In this document: in pieces, positions 1 to 7,631 of the stretch | Position numbering within the stretch: position 1 is the first letter of the stretch | How the letters are laid out: every line of letters begins with the position of its first letter | Assembly (NCBI GenBank): GCA_030145395.1 | Contig: JAQYVR010000023.1 | Coordinates: 1 to 39,799, forward strand | Direction of reading: 5' to 3' | Length of the DNA stretch: 39,799 bases | From: Desulfobacteria bacterium | GTDB lineage: Bacteria > Desulfobacterota > Desulfobacteria > Desulfobacterales > C00003060 | Notes under the pieces: model-generated | Told to the model about the DNA's origin: nothing | The model's input: the letters and a program-made list of their open reading frames with translations, nothing else | The model's database searches: none | Translations under genes and position numbers: made by a program

Positions 1-114
1 GTCTTTTACCAGGATGAAACATCAACCCCGGACCCGCCTCTTTTCCCCAACGGTGTAGAATTGGAGAAAGACGTTATCATTGTAGCACTCGGCGTTCAGT
101 ACAAGTTTTGGTAA
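1..114 (+). CDS. C-terminal end of an outer-membrane beta-barrel protein (partial)
   Basis: Frame 1 is open from the first base to the TAA at 112-114 and encodes 37 residues. The end reads VIIVALGVQYKFW, alternating hydrophobic and polar residues with a terminal aromatic residue. This is the signature of the last beta-strand of outer-membrane barrels recognised by the BAM machinery. The start lies outside the window, so the family (porin, TonB receptor or other) cannot be named. The frame is too short to be certain, but the aromatic C-terminus and the intergenic sequence that follows support a true gene end. Confidence 0.55.
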   Translation, partial: VFYQDETSTPDPPLFPNGVELEKDVIIVALGVQYKFW

Positions 115-237
115 AGTTCTAACACTCCTTTGATATCTTGAGCTCTGACTGCGGCAGGCTGCACAGACCTGCCGTGGTCAGAGCAAAAAACCCCATCTTT
201 CGATCGTACCTTCCACTGATGGAGACCCTCCTTTATT

Positions 238-264
238 CCCGCTCCTCATCGGGGTTTCTTTTTT
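238..264 (+). terminator. weak Rho-independent terminator candidate for the porin-like gene
   Basis: A 4-bp CCCG/CGGG stem (238-241 and 250-253) is followed by a T-rich run at 255-264. It lies about 125 bp after the stop at 114. The stem is short, so this is a weak call. A longer hairpin at 142-184 has no U-tract and could act as an mRNA 3' stabiliser. Confidence 0.3.
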
Positions 265-349
265 GGAGGAGAGCCCGTCTATAGTAATTCCCATAAGTAT
301 GTTTAAAAACTATGGCTGGACTATCAAGGCATTTTCCTTGCTCCGTGAC

Positions 350-504
350 CATTTTCGGGACGTCAGCTTCGTTTCACTAAATCATGCACGCAGTGAAGTG
401 GAGCGCTACAACTCGGGCCTGAGGCCCTCAAACAGCGTATGATTCTTCACGCTGCACTCAGCCGACGCCTGATAGCGCAAAGCTTCACTCCGTGCCCGAA
501 AATG
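350..504. repeat. spacer segment bounded by an exact 10-bp inverted repeat
   Basis: CATTTTCGGG at 350-359 is the exact inverse of CCCGAAAATG at 495-504. The segment between them has no convincing ORF. It contains a short CAACTCG...GCCCTCAAACAG block (about 409-435) that recurs in diverged form around 9759-9786. This suggests a dispersed non-coding repeat. Confidence 0.4.
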
Positions 505-573
505 CTCAATGTCGCTCGGAAAAGACTTTCAGCTGGCCTCATAGCAATGGAACTTATTTCTAAGACGAGACAC
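501..573 (+). repeat. flanking part of a composite repeat, inverted twin at 7519-7592
   Basis: The 19-base block AATGCTCAATGTCGCTCGG (501-519) recurs exactly on the minus strand at 7574-7592. In both places a MITE-like terminal repeat begins about 55 bases later. The sequence between is also recognisably related (for example TTATTTC and GACAC blocks). The duplicated unit is therefore larger than the element bounded by the terminal inverted repeats. Confidence 0.65.
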
Positions 574-811
574 TAGAACCTATCTCAAGAATAAGATTAG
601 GGTTCAGGGCCCCGCCTGACGGCGGGACTTCGGATCTATTTATAAGTTGAAGGTTCTCAGCAAACGCGGGGCGGTCCGCCGTCGCTTGGAAAGCTATGGC
701 GGGACAAGCGAAAAAGCGGGGCATACACGGTAGTACGTGAGTCCCGCCAAAGGCGGAAACCGTTTCGCAACACCGCCATGGGCACTTAGATTGTTTTTGA
801 GATAGGTTCTA
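574..811. mobile_element. MITE-like element A with 15-bp perfect terminal inverted repeats
   Basis: TAGAACCTATCTCAA at 574-588 is exactly inverted at 797-811, bounding 238 bp with no ORF of note. Both ends carry TA, compatible with the TA target duplication of IS630/Tc1-type elements (inference). The interior shares a GGGTTCAGGGC...CCTGACGGCGGGA block and a GCAAC.CCGCCATGG block with element B at 7413-7518. The right terminal repeat contains the stop codon of the adjacent ABC transporter gene (809-811). No transposase is present, so mobilisation would need one in trans. Confidence 0.65.
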
Positions 812-2773
812 TGACACGCCCTGCCATTGGTACAACTGATAGTACAGACCCTGTTTGGCTATGAGTTCATCGTGGGTGCCAGATTCTCTGATGCGCCCCC
901 TGTGGAGGACAATGATGCGGTCGGCGTAGCGTATAGTGGAGAGTCGGTGGGCAACGACAATGGCTGTGCGGTTCCGCATTAGTCGTACAGTTGCTTCCTG
1001 GATCAAACGTTCCGTCTGCGTATCCACACTTGAGGTCGCTTCGTCAAGGATCAGAATCTCAGGATCGCGGGCAAGGGCCCGGGCAAAGGCGAGTAACTGA
1101 CGCTCACCGCCTGACAGAGTCCGGCCCCCTTCCGTGAGCACCGTGTCGAGCCCATCCGGAAGCCTCTGGATCAAACGTTGTATGTTAGACGCTGCAATAA
1201 TCTCCTGCAACCTGTCAGGGGTGAGGATGGGGTTTCCTTCTGTAATGTTACGCCGTATGGTATCTGCGAACAGGAAAACGTCCTGGGTAATCAGGGCTGT
1301 ACGGGCGCGCACCATGGATTTCGACAGATGGCGCACATCGACCCCGCCGAGCGTTATCCGTCCTTTGATAGGGTCATAGAATCGTTCCAGGAGGTGAATC
1401 AGACTCGACTTACCTGCCCCGGTTGGTCCCACAATAGCCAAAGTCTCACCCTGCTGAACCGCAAATGAGACATCTTTCAACACCCACTCACCACCAATAT
1501 AAGAGAACCATACATTGTCAAAAGAAACAGCGGTCTCTTTTTTAGATATCTTCGCCTGGACCTTGGGTTCAGGAATCCGTTCCTGCGTATCAAAAAGGAG
1601 AAAGATCCGCTCAGATGAGGCCATAGCCGACTGCATGATGTTGTACTTTTCCGCAATATCCCGTATAGGCCGAAAAAACATTCTCATGTAGGAGATGAAC
1701 GCCACCAGAGTTCCAAGGCTAATGATTTCTGCCAGCACACGTCCACCCCCATACCATATAACCAGCGCTGTGGTCACCGAGCTCAAAACCTCGATAGCCG
1801 GCATAAACACCGCAAATATGTTTATCTGACGCATTCCGGCCTGGTAGTTTTCGTGGTTGAGCCGGCGAAAGCGTTCGTAGCTTCTCTTCTCCTGCAAAAA
1901 TAGCTGGACGATACGAATACCATCAATGGTCTCTTGCAGCCTTGTATTAATCTCAGCGAGCTTCACCCTGAGTTCCCGAAAGACATCTCGTGTCAGGCGA
2001 CTGAAATAAGATGTGGCCACAAAGATAACTGGAAGAATTAAGAAACAGATCAAGGCAAGTTGCCAGTTCATGACCAGGAGCACCACGGTGATGCCAAGGA
2101 CGAGAAAGACATCCTTGAAAAGGACTGTTATGATAGAGGTAAAAAATTCATGCATGTTCTGAATATCACTAGTCATGCGGGTCACCAGGCGTCCTACCGG
2201 ATTCCTCGTAAAGAATGCCACGGAAAGCCCCTGTATATGTCTGAAAAGCGTCAGCCTCAAATCGTGCATAATCGATTGTCCCGCGTATTCCATTATGATC
2301 ACATGGCCAAAGCTGAAAAGAAAATGGAAGAGGATTACACCAACAAAGATCAGCGCAACACGGGCCACCCCCGCATAATCTTTCCTCCGGAGATCCACAC
2401 GGTCTCCCTCTTCCAGTTTAGAAAGATCCTCGTACCGAATCCTTGCCTCGGGCCATTCTACCTTGAAGAACGAGGGATATCGATTGACCACCTTTTCAAT
2501 CTCTGGCCTACGAAGGTCAGCAACATAGAACCGCTTTTGTTGAGACTCTGCTCCATCCTCATCCGTGATGTCCTTCACGATGTAGCTGTCTATGGCCACC
2601 TTTGTCAGATAGGGGAGCGCCAAGTCCAGAACCGTAATGGCTATTACAAGCCCTATAGAGAGAAAGAACAACAGACCATATGGACGGACATAAGGAAAAA
2701 GCCTTCTGAGCAGTCTCAGATTATAAGGCTTGCCGAGTTGATCCTCTTCAAAATATCCGTAGTCGCGTCGCAT
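809..2773 (-). CDS. heterodimeric ABC exporter half-transporter, catalytic-site subunit (BmrD/TM288-like)
   Basis: This 654-residue fused permease-ATPase has six predicted membrane helices in the first ~390 residues and a C-terminal nucleotide-binding domain. The domain shows Walker A GPTGAGKSS, signature LSGGERQ, Walker B ILILDEATSSVD with the catalytic Glu intact, and switch His in IVVAHRLS. About 75 charged residues are inserted between TM1 and TM2 (roughly 63-135), as in the BmrD/LmrD/EfrD type. An in-frame TAA lies just upstream, so the ATG at 2773 is the earliest start, although no good Shine-Dalgarno is visible. It lies 53 bp after the partner gene. Its TAG stop falls in the terminal repeat of element A, so the native C-terminus may have been replaced. 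Substrate (drug, lipid or peptide) is unknown. Confidence 0.9.
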   Translation of the reverse strand: MRRDYGYFEEDQLGKPYNLRLLRRLFPYVRPYGLLFFLSIGLVIAITVLDLALPYLTKVAIDSYIVKDITDEDGAESQQKRFYVADLRRPEIEKVVNRYPSFFKVEWPEARIRYEDLSKLEEGDRVDLRRKDYAGVARVALIFVGVILFHFLFSFGHVIIMEYAGQSIMHDLRLTLFRHIQGLSVAFFTRNPVGRLVTRMTSDIQNMHEFFTSIITVLFKDVFLVLGITVVLLVMNWQLALICFLILPVIFVATSYFSRLTRDVFRELRVKLAEINTRLQETIDGIRIVQLFLQEKRSYERFRRLNHENYQAGMRQINIFAVFMPAIEVLSSVTTALVIWYGGGRVLAEIISLGTLVAFISYMRMFFRPIRDIAEKYNIMQSAMASSERIFLLFDTQERIPEPKVQAKISKKETAVSFDNVWFSYIGGEWVLKDVSFAVQQGETLAIVGPTGAGKSSLIHLLERFYDPIKGRITLGGVDVRHLSKSMVRARTALITQDVFLFADTIRRNITEGNPILTPDRLQEIIAASNIQRLIQRLPDGLDTVLTEGGRTLSGGERQLLAFARALARDPEILILDEATSSVDTQTERLIQEATVRLMRNRTAIVVAHRLSTIRYADRIIVLHRGRIRESGTHDELIAKQGLYYQLYQWQGVS

Positions 2774-2826
2774 GAGGCTAGTTATTTGTTATCGGTTTTT
2801 GACCGTCTCTCGGGTCTTCCACGTCA

Positions 2827-4575
2827 TCAACCCGCCTGATTATATTCTTCCTCGATCTCCTGCCAGTGATAAAGTCTGCTGTAGTACCCATTGAGGTCTA
2901 TAAGTTCATCGTGGGTGCCGGACTCGGTTATGTGTCCGCTCTCCAGGACGATTATCAGATCAGCATGTCGCACATGACTGAGCCTGTGAGATACGATCAC
3001 CGATGTACGGTCAAGCGTGTGGTCGCGGATACTGCCCAGGATGGCAGCGGCGGTCCCTGTATCCACCTGACTCATGGGATCATCCAATATGAGAATAGGT
3101 GTTGAGATGAGAAGCGCCCTTGCCAGCGCAAGACGCTGCTTTTGGCCGCCAGAGAGCGTTATCCCCCTTTCCCCGATTACTGTGTCAAATTGGTGGGGAA
3201 ACCGCATGATGGTCTCATATAAGTGGGCGGCGCGGGCGGCCTGTGCGATCTCTTCATCAGAGGCGTCTTCTTTACTGAAGTAGAGGTTATCCCGAATCGT
3301 CCCGGAAAACAGGAATGCATCCTGAGGCACCACCGCCATATGGGCTCGCAGGGTTTCAAGGGATATCTGGCTAACATCTATCCCGTCAATCAGAAGGCTT
3401 CCCTCTGTCGTATCAAAGACTCTGGAAATCATATGACACAGCGTGGTCTTGCCGCTTCCTGTCGGTCCAACCACACCCAGGGTTTGACCTGCTGCCACTG
3501 AAAGTGAGATCTTTGAAAGGGCGGATGGCTGATCCGGCCCATAGGCAAAACCGACTTGATCAAATACGATGTCCCCTCTGAGGGTCTTCACAGGGTTTGG
3601 CCTCTTGGGGCTGACAATCTCAGGCGTAATCTGCAGGATAACATTGATCCTATCGAGAGACGCCCCCCCTCGCTGGATCAGGTTGATCACCCACCCCATA
3701 GCCATCATAGGCCAGGTAAGAAGACCGATATAGGCGATGAAGGCCACGAAATCCCCGGGAGTAATGGTAAGACCAATTGTCTGTCGTCCACCAAGATAGA
3801 GGACTATGGCCAAGCTAATGTTCGAGAAGAACATCATGCCTGGGAAAAAGAAGCCGGTAACCCGCACGAGCCGAAGATTCTTGCCCAGATAATCTTCTGA
3901 GCTTTTCGAAAGCGTTTGGGCTTCCGCCTCCTCCCTATTGTAAGCCTTGACCACCCGGATCCCGGCAAAACGCTCCCGAACCACTTCGGTCAATTGGGCA
4001 AAAGACGCCTGAACCTCTTTGTATAGGTGGTGCATGCGGCCGCTCAAGACACGGGCCAATACGGCAATGATCGGCATGGGCAGCAGGGCAAATAGAGTGA
4101 GGGTCACATTAATGTAAAGCATGAAACCGATGGCAGCCAGCCCAAGCACGATTGCATCGGTCAGGGCCACCATCCCCATACCAACGGCCATCCGCACATG
4201 CAGGACATCATTGGTGGCATGGGCCATTAGTTCCCCGGTTTTAGTTTTGTCAAAATAGGCTGCTGAAAGGGTCTGGATGTGGGAAAAGAGCCGGTTTCGC
4301 AACCCCTCCTCTACCCGCCTGGATGTTCCTATGAGACATCTCCGCCAGATAAAGCGAAATATGCCGATTAGCAAGGCCACACCCACGATATAGAAGGCAT
4401 AATGAAGGAGCCTTGTTGGTGTGGTGTAAGAGATTGCCAGGTCATCCACCGCCCATTTGATGATACGAGGGATAAAGAGTTGAAGCATGTCAACTATGAG
4501 TAGGGAAAACAGGCCGATTGCGATAACAAACCTCTTTTCCACAAAGTACGGCTTAATAAGGCGGTATGATTTCAT
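2827..4575 (-). CDS. heterodimeric ABC exporter half-transporter, degenerate-site subunit (BmrC/TM287-like)
   Basis: This 582-residue half-transporter has an N-terminal six-helix permease and a C-terminal ATPase. Walker A is GPTGSGKTT, the signature is LSGGQKQRLALARAL and the switch region is VIVSHRLS. The Walker B segment reads ILILDDPMSQVD, so the catalytic Glu is Asp. That is the hallmark of the degenerate half in asymmetric exporters (BmrC/BmrD, TM287/TM288). With the intact site in the next gene, the pair would form one heterodimeric inner-membrane exporter. It is the promoter-proximal gene of a two-gene unit and diverges from the RNase gene. The ATG at 4575 has only a weak ribosome-binding site. 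Confidence 0.9.
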   Translation of the reverse strand: MKSYRLIKPYFVEKRFVIAIGLFSLLIVDMLQLFIPRIIKWAVDDLAISYTTPTRLLHYAFYIVGVALLIGIFRFIWRRCLIGTSRRVEEGLRNRLFSHIQTLSAAYFDKTKTGELMAHATNDVLHVRMAVGMGMVALTDAIVLGLAAIGFMLYINVTLTLFALLPMPIIAVLARVLSGRMHHLYKEVQASFAQLTEVVRERFAGIRVVKAYNREEAEAQTLSKSSEDYLGKNLRLVRVTGFFFPGMMFFSNISLAIVLYLGGRQTIGLTITPGDFVAFIAYIGLLTWPMMAMGWVINLIQRGGASLDRINVILQITPEIVSPKRPNPVKTLRGDIVFDQVGFAYGPDQPSALSKISLSVAAGQTLGVVGPTGSGKTTLCHMISRVFDTTEGSLLIDGIDVSQISLETLRAHMAVVPQDAFLFSGTIRDNLYFSKEDASDEEIAQAARAAHLYETIMRFPHQFDTVIGERGITLSGGQKQRLALARALLISTPILILDDPMSQVDTGTAAAILGSIRDHTLDRTSVIVSHRLSHVRHADLIIVLESGHITESGTHDELIDLNGYYSRLYHWQEIEEEYNQAG

Positions 4576-4738
4576 TATATCTTAAGGATCGCGTGGCTTG
4601 AAGCTTAATATAAAAGACACAAAGACAACCCGGATTCTTTTCCGAACACAGGGCGCCATCGACTTGAGCGAACTTGCCTTTATTGCTAACAGAGAGAACA
4701 GTAAGAGTCAAAATGATTTACGCAGAGGGCAGAGTTCG

Positions 4739-4767
4739 TTGACTTTGGTCCACCCCATTGGTATAGA
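4739..4767 (+). promoter_or_regulatory. sigma70-like promoter placed for a leaderless mRNA
   Basis: TTGACT (4739-4744) and TATAGA (4762-4767) are separated by exactly 17 bp. The expected transcription start, about 7 bp after the -10 box, falls at or next to the ATG at 4775, which has no Shine-Dalgarno. This would give a leaderless or near-leaderless message. Prediction only. Confidence 0.35.
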
Positions 4768-4774
4768 TCGCAAC

Positions 4775-6760
4775 ATGGATTCAGGAACAATCGTTGAATA
4801 TATTGATCGCAAGCAGATTGTTTGTGCTGTGGTATTAGGCAGGAAGAATCAGAAGCTTCGCATGCTCACCGAGCACAACCGAGAGATAGGCCACGCAGAG
4901 AAACGGCTGGCACATATCGCCCGTGAGCGGCTGGATCCTGGGATAGGCAGAGACGCTTTAGTTAGCAGCCTGCAGAATACAGTGGAAACAAGAAAGCAAT
5001 TGCAAAAGCAAATAGACATTGAAGCTCTTTGGGGGGTACTTCACGAAGAAGCCGCATGGATTGACTTGGACGCCATGGCAGGACACTCCTTTGATGGCAA
5101 ACTCTCAAGCGACCATACCTCAGCCGTTATGCGGGCACTTTTTGAGGATCGCCTTTATTTCAAGTTCGACACCCATCGATTCTTCCCGCACAGCCCCGAA
5201 CGGGTCGCCCAGATTGCAGCCCAGGCCGCACAGGAAGCCAAAAAGGCTCATACTATAGAAGAAGGAAGTGCATGGATACGCGCGGCCCTCGAAGCCCAAC
5301 GTCCGCCTGTCCCCTCCGACAAGGAAGAGATTATCGAAATACTGAAGTCTTTTTACTTGTTCCAGAAGGACAGCCCACACTACGATATTGGTAGGGAGAT
5401 CCTTGCGCGGTCCGGCCTGGAACCAAACGACGGTCCATTTAACCTGCTGGTCAAACTGGGGATTTGGAACCAGGACGAGAACCTGAACCTTCACAGATTC
5501 GGGATATCTGATTCCTTCCCGCCCGAGGTCATGGCGGCCATACATCAGCCTGGCTCCGAGAAAAAGAAGACAAGGCCGGATGGAAAACGACAAGACCTTA
5601 CCCACCTGTCAACCATTACCATAGACGGCCAGGGCACCCTCGATTTTGACGACGCCATCAGTATTGAACCGGAAGGAGATGGGTTTCGGATTTGGATCCA
5701 CATAACCGATGTGGCCCATTTCCTAAAAAAGGGTGATGCAGTTGACGAAGAAGCCTTGGCCCGAGCAAGTTCTATATATATGCCCGATAAGCGCATCCCC
5801 ATGCTGCCTCAGCCTCTGACAGAAGACCTTTGCAGTCTGAAGGAAGGTCAAGACAGCCTGGCCATAAGTATTATGGCCTGCCTAGACCGTTCTGCAAGGG
5901 TTCTGGAGTACGAAATCTTCCCCAGTATCATTCATGTGGATCGACAAATGACCTATTTTCATGCCAATTTGATGGTAGATCAAGACCCAGAGCTTGCTGC
6001 CGTCTATGAGGTGGCCAAAAAATGTCGCCAGCTACGCCTGAATGCGGGGGCTATTCAACTAGACCTCCCTGAAATGAATGCCTGGATTGACAGCAACCGA
6101 GAAATCTCCGTAACCCAGATAAACAGAGAGAGCCCTAGTCGTTTAATGGTGTCTGAATGTATGATCCTGGCTAATTGGCTGGCAGGGCGGTTCTTCCGAA
6201 GCCACAGCCAGTCCACCGTTTACAGAGCACAAATGGAACCCCGCAGACGTTTAATTGACAAAGATGGCGGGACGCTTTATCAGAACTGGATGCAGCGGAG
6301 GCTTTTGAGCCGCGTGATTATTGGGTTTGAGCCAGAACCCCACGCAGGTCTTGGACTGGACGTCTATGTCACCCAGACCTCACCTTTGCGCAAATACTTT
6401 GATCTGGCCACACAGCGCCAGCTTAGGGGTCTTCTTGGATTAGAGACATTATATTCGGATGAGGAGCTCCGGTTCATTATCCAGACTGTTGAGCAGCCCA
6501 TGAGTTATATTGCCGTGCTTCAGCGAGAACGGCTTCGCTATTGGATTCTAAGATACCTTGAACGTCATGTGGGACAAAAAGAAGAGGCGATGGTCCTTGA
6601 GAAACGGCGTCAGAGGTATATTGTACTGTTAACAAAGTACATGATTGAATGCTCACTCCCCTTAAACTGCGGAGCAGACCTAAAGCCGGAAGACACCATA
6701 TTGGTCAAACTCGAACGTGTCAACGCCAGGTCTGACACCATCGGAGTATCACTCGCTTAG
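4775..6760 (+). CDS. RNB-domain 3'-5' exoribonuclease (RNase II/R family)
   Basis: The 661-residue protein would degrade single-stranded RNA processively from the 3' end in the cytoplasm. The RNB catalytic core is clear: IDGQGTLDFDDAIS supplies the Asp cluster that binds metal, followed by IWIHITDVAHFL and the YMPDKRIPMLPQPL segment. The C-terminus (ADLKPEDTILVKLERV) is compatible with a short S1/OB fold. I place the start at the ATG giving MDSGTIVEYIDRKQ, because family members I know begin at such a segment. A TTG at 4598 with an AAGGA 9 bp upstream would add 59 residues that match nothing I recognise. The gene is divergent from the ABC pair and convergent with the small gene at 6794. Confidence 0.85.
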   Translation: MDSGTIVEYIDRKQIVCAVVLGRKNQKLRMLTEHNREIGHAEKRLAHIARERLDPGIGRDALVSSLQNTVETRKQLQKQIDIEALWGVLHEEAAWIDLDAMAGHSFDGKLSSDHTSAVMRALFEDRLYFKFDTHRFFPHSPERVAQIAAQAAQEAKKAHTIEEGSAWIRAALEAQRPPVPSDKEEIIEILKSFYLFQKDSPHYDIGREILARSGLEPNDGPFNLLVKLGIWNQDENLNLHRFGISDSFPPEVMAAIHQPGSEKKKTRPDGKRQDLTHLSTITIDGQGTLDFDDAISIEPEGDGFRIWIHITDVAHFLKKGDAVDEEALARASSIYMPDKRIPMLPQPLTEDLCSLKEGQDSLAISIMACLDRSARVLEYEIFPSIIHVDRQMTYFHANLMVDQDPELAAVYEVAKKCRQLRLNAGAIQLDLPEMNAWIDSNREISVTQINRESPSRLMVSECMILANWLAGRFFRSHSQSTVYRAQMEPRRRLIDKDGGTLYQNWMQRRLLSRVIIGFEPEPHAGLGLDVYVTQTSPLRKYFDLATQRQLRGLLGLETLYSDEELRFIIQTVEQPMSYIAVLQRERLRYWILRYLERHVGQKEEAMVLEKRRQRYIVLLTKYMIECSLPLNCGADLKPEDTILVKLERVNARSDTIGVSLA

Positions 6761-6793
6761 AGAACTTGGCTCCACTTCGCTTCGTGAATCCGC

Positions 6794-7009
6794 CTAATTT
6801 TCCTTCGGTTCAAACTCCATGGTTTCATCATTAAGGAGTCCGAGGTACGCATCATCCTTGCCAAACAAAAACCACAACTGCCCTACACTGAGGGCTGTCT
6901 CCCATGCCACATCATCCTCCATTTCAAGGAAAACGTCTTCCGGTTGAACATTCGCACCTTTTATTCCAACTTCCTTGAAGAAGTTCAAGAATTTCTCTTT
7001 GTCAGACAT
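6794..7009 (-). CDS. small acidic protein of unknown function (71 aa)
   Basis: The ATG at 7009 is preceded by a strong AGGAAGGAGG ribosome-binding site about 5 bp away, so the reading starts MSDKEKFLNFFKEVG rather than at the ATG 18 bp upstream. The product is acidic (many Glu and Asp) and compact, with an aromatic stretch around residues 45-50 (QLWFLFG). It has no signal peptide or membrane segment. It reads convergently with the RNase gene, with about 33 bp between stops. I do not recognise a family. The good ribosome-binding site and ordinary codon use argue that it is real. Confidence 0.6.
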   Translation of the reverse strand: MSDKEKFLNFFKEVGIKGANVQPEDVFLEMEDDVAWETALSVGQLWFLFGKDDAYLGLLNDETMEFEPKEN

Positions 7010-7171
7010 TGTGCCTCCTTCCTGCATATTGGCCTATATCGGTTTTAAAAAATAGGTTCTGTTTACGGGAATCTTTACAGTTGGTCCACATCGTAACATG
7101 TTTTTGACAACCGCTCTAAACCCTAACGTTGAATATATGATTGATCGCCTTTTTTCAACCCTCATGTGGTG

Positions 7172-7201
7172 ATCCTCAGGAAAACGTATCTTCCTGAGGA
7201 T
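7172..7201 (-). terminator. 11-bp perfect stem-loop just after the 55-aa gene
   Basis: ATCCTCAGGAA at 7172-7182 pairs perfectly with TTCCTGAGGAT at 7191-7201, with an 8-base loop. The stem begins 3 bp beyond the stop codon (7205-7207) of the minus-strand small ORF. There is no U-tract, so it may stabilise or process the mRNA rather than terminate transcription. Confidence 0.4.
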
Positions 7202-7204
7202 GGG

Positions 7205-7372
7205 TCAGTTCCCTTCCTCTTCGTTGTGGCCGTTCTCAGCCATCTTTTGTTCGTTCGCAGATTCTTTGAGGAGTGCATCGGTTTTGGAAAGGACTTGCCT
7301 CAACCTCTTACCAATTGCACGCAGTTCCTTATCAACCTCCTCTATTAATTCATCTTTTCCATTCGTGTCCAT
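7205..7372 (-). CDS. small charged coiled-coil-like protein (55 aa)
   Basis: On the minus strand an ATG at 7372 (MDTNGKDELIEEVDKEL) opens a 55-codon frame ending in TGA at 7205. An AAGGAGA ribosome-binding site lies 5 bp upstream. The product is mostly charged and predicted helical, with a heptad-like run of Leu, Ile and Val at residues 9-37 and an acidic tail (GHNEEEGN). It has no Cys, signal peptide or membrane segment. I recognise no family. The good ribosome-binding site, the coding-like composition and the perfect hairpin right after the stop support a real gene. A regulatory or adaptor role would be guesswork. Confidence 0.55.
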   Translation of the reverse strand: MDTNGKDELIEEVDKELRAIGKRLRQVLSKTDALLKESANEQKMAENGHNEEEGN

Positions 7373-7412
7373 GTTGTCTCCTTGGTTGGGAATTGCTCAG
7401 CAGTGTATTCTA

Positions 7413-7518
7413 CAAGCCATCTCAAAAATGCGTCTAAGGCCCCATGGCGGCGTTGCAGGTCGGCTTCCCGCCGTCAGGAGGAGCCCTGAACCCTGATCCA
7501 CTTTTTTTAGATGGCTTG
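7413..7518. mobile_element. MITE-like element B, shorter relative of element A
   Basis: CAAGCCATCT at 7413-7422 is exactly inverted at 7509-7518, bounding 106 bp. Read on the minus strand it aligns with both ends of element A: GGGTTCAGGGC and CCTGACGGCGGGA near one end, and GCAAC.CCGCCATGG...TTTTTGAGAT near the other. It lacks the middle ~130 bp of A, so it is either an internal deletion or the ancestral short form. No coding capacity. Confidence 0.6.
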
Positions 7519-7592
7519 AAGTGTCGTGTCGCGGAAATAACTTTCATTAGTTTTCGGCCGCTAAACGCCTTTACCGAGCGACATTGAGCATT
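7519..7592 (-). repeat. flanking part of the composite repeat (twin of 501-573)
   Basis: Read on the minus strand, 7592-7574 is identical over 19 bases to 501-519, and the spacing to the terminal repeat (55 bp) matches that at the left copy (54 bp). The two composite copies lie in opposite orientation about 7 kb apart. Confidence 0.6.
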
Positions 7593-7631
7593 GTCGGCAT
7601 TAATAGTTTACGTTTAATTAGGGTCCAAAGA

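Noticed and set aside
142-184. Strong hairpin after the porin-like gene as a Rho-independent terminator
   Set aside because: The stem is good but is followed by A residues, not T, on the plus strand, and no T-run follows on the minus strand. I kept only a weaker candidate further on.
2060-2839. Plus-strand open frame of 259 codons
   Set aside because: It lies entirely antisense to the two ABC transporter genes, has no family features and no ribosome-binding site.
4598-4774. N-terminal extension of the RNase from a TTG start
   Set aside because: The AAGGA is attractive, but the 59 residues show no family similarity, whereas the ATG at 4775 begins a family-typical N-terminus. Kept as an alternative.
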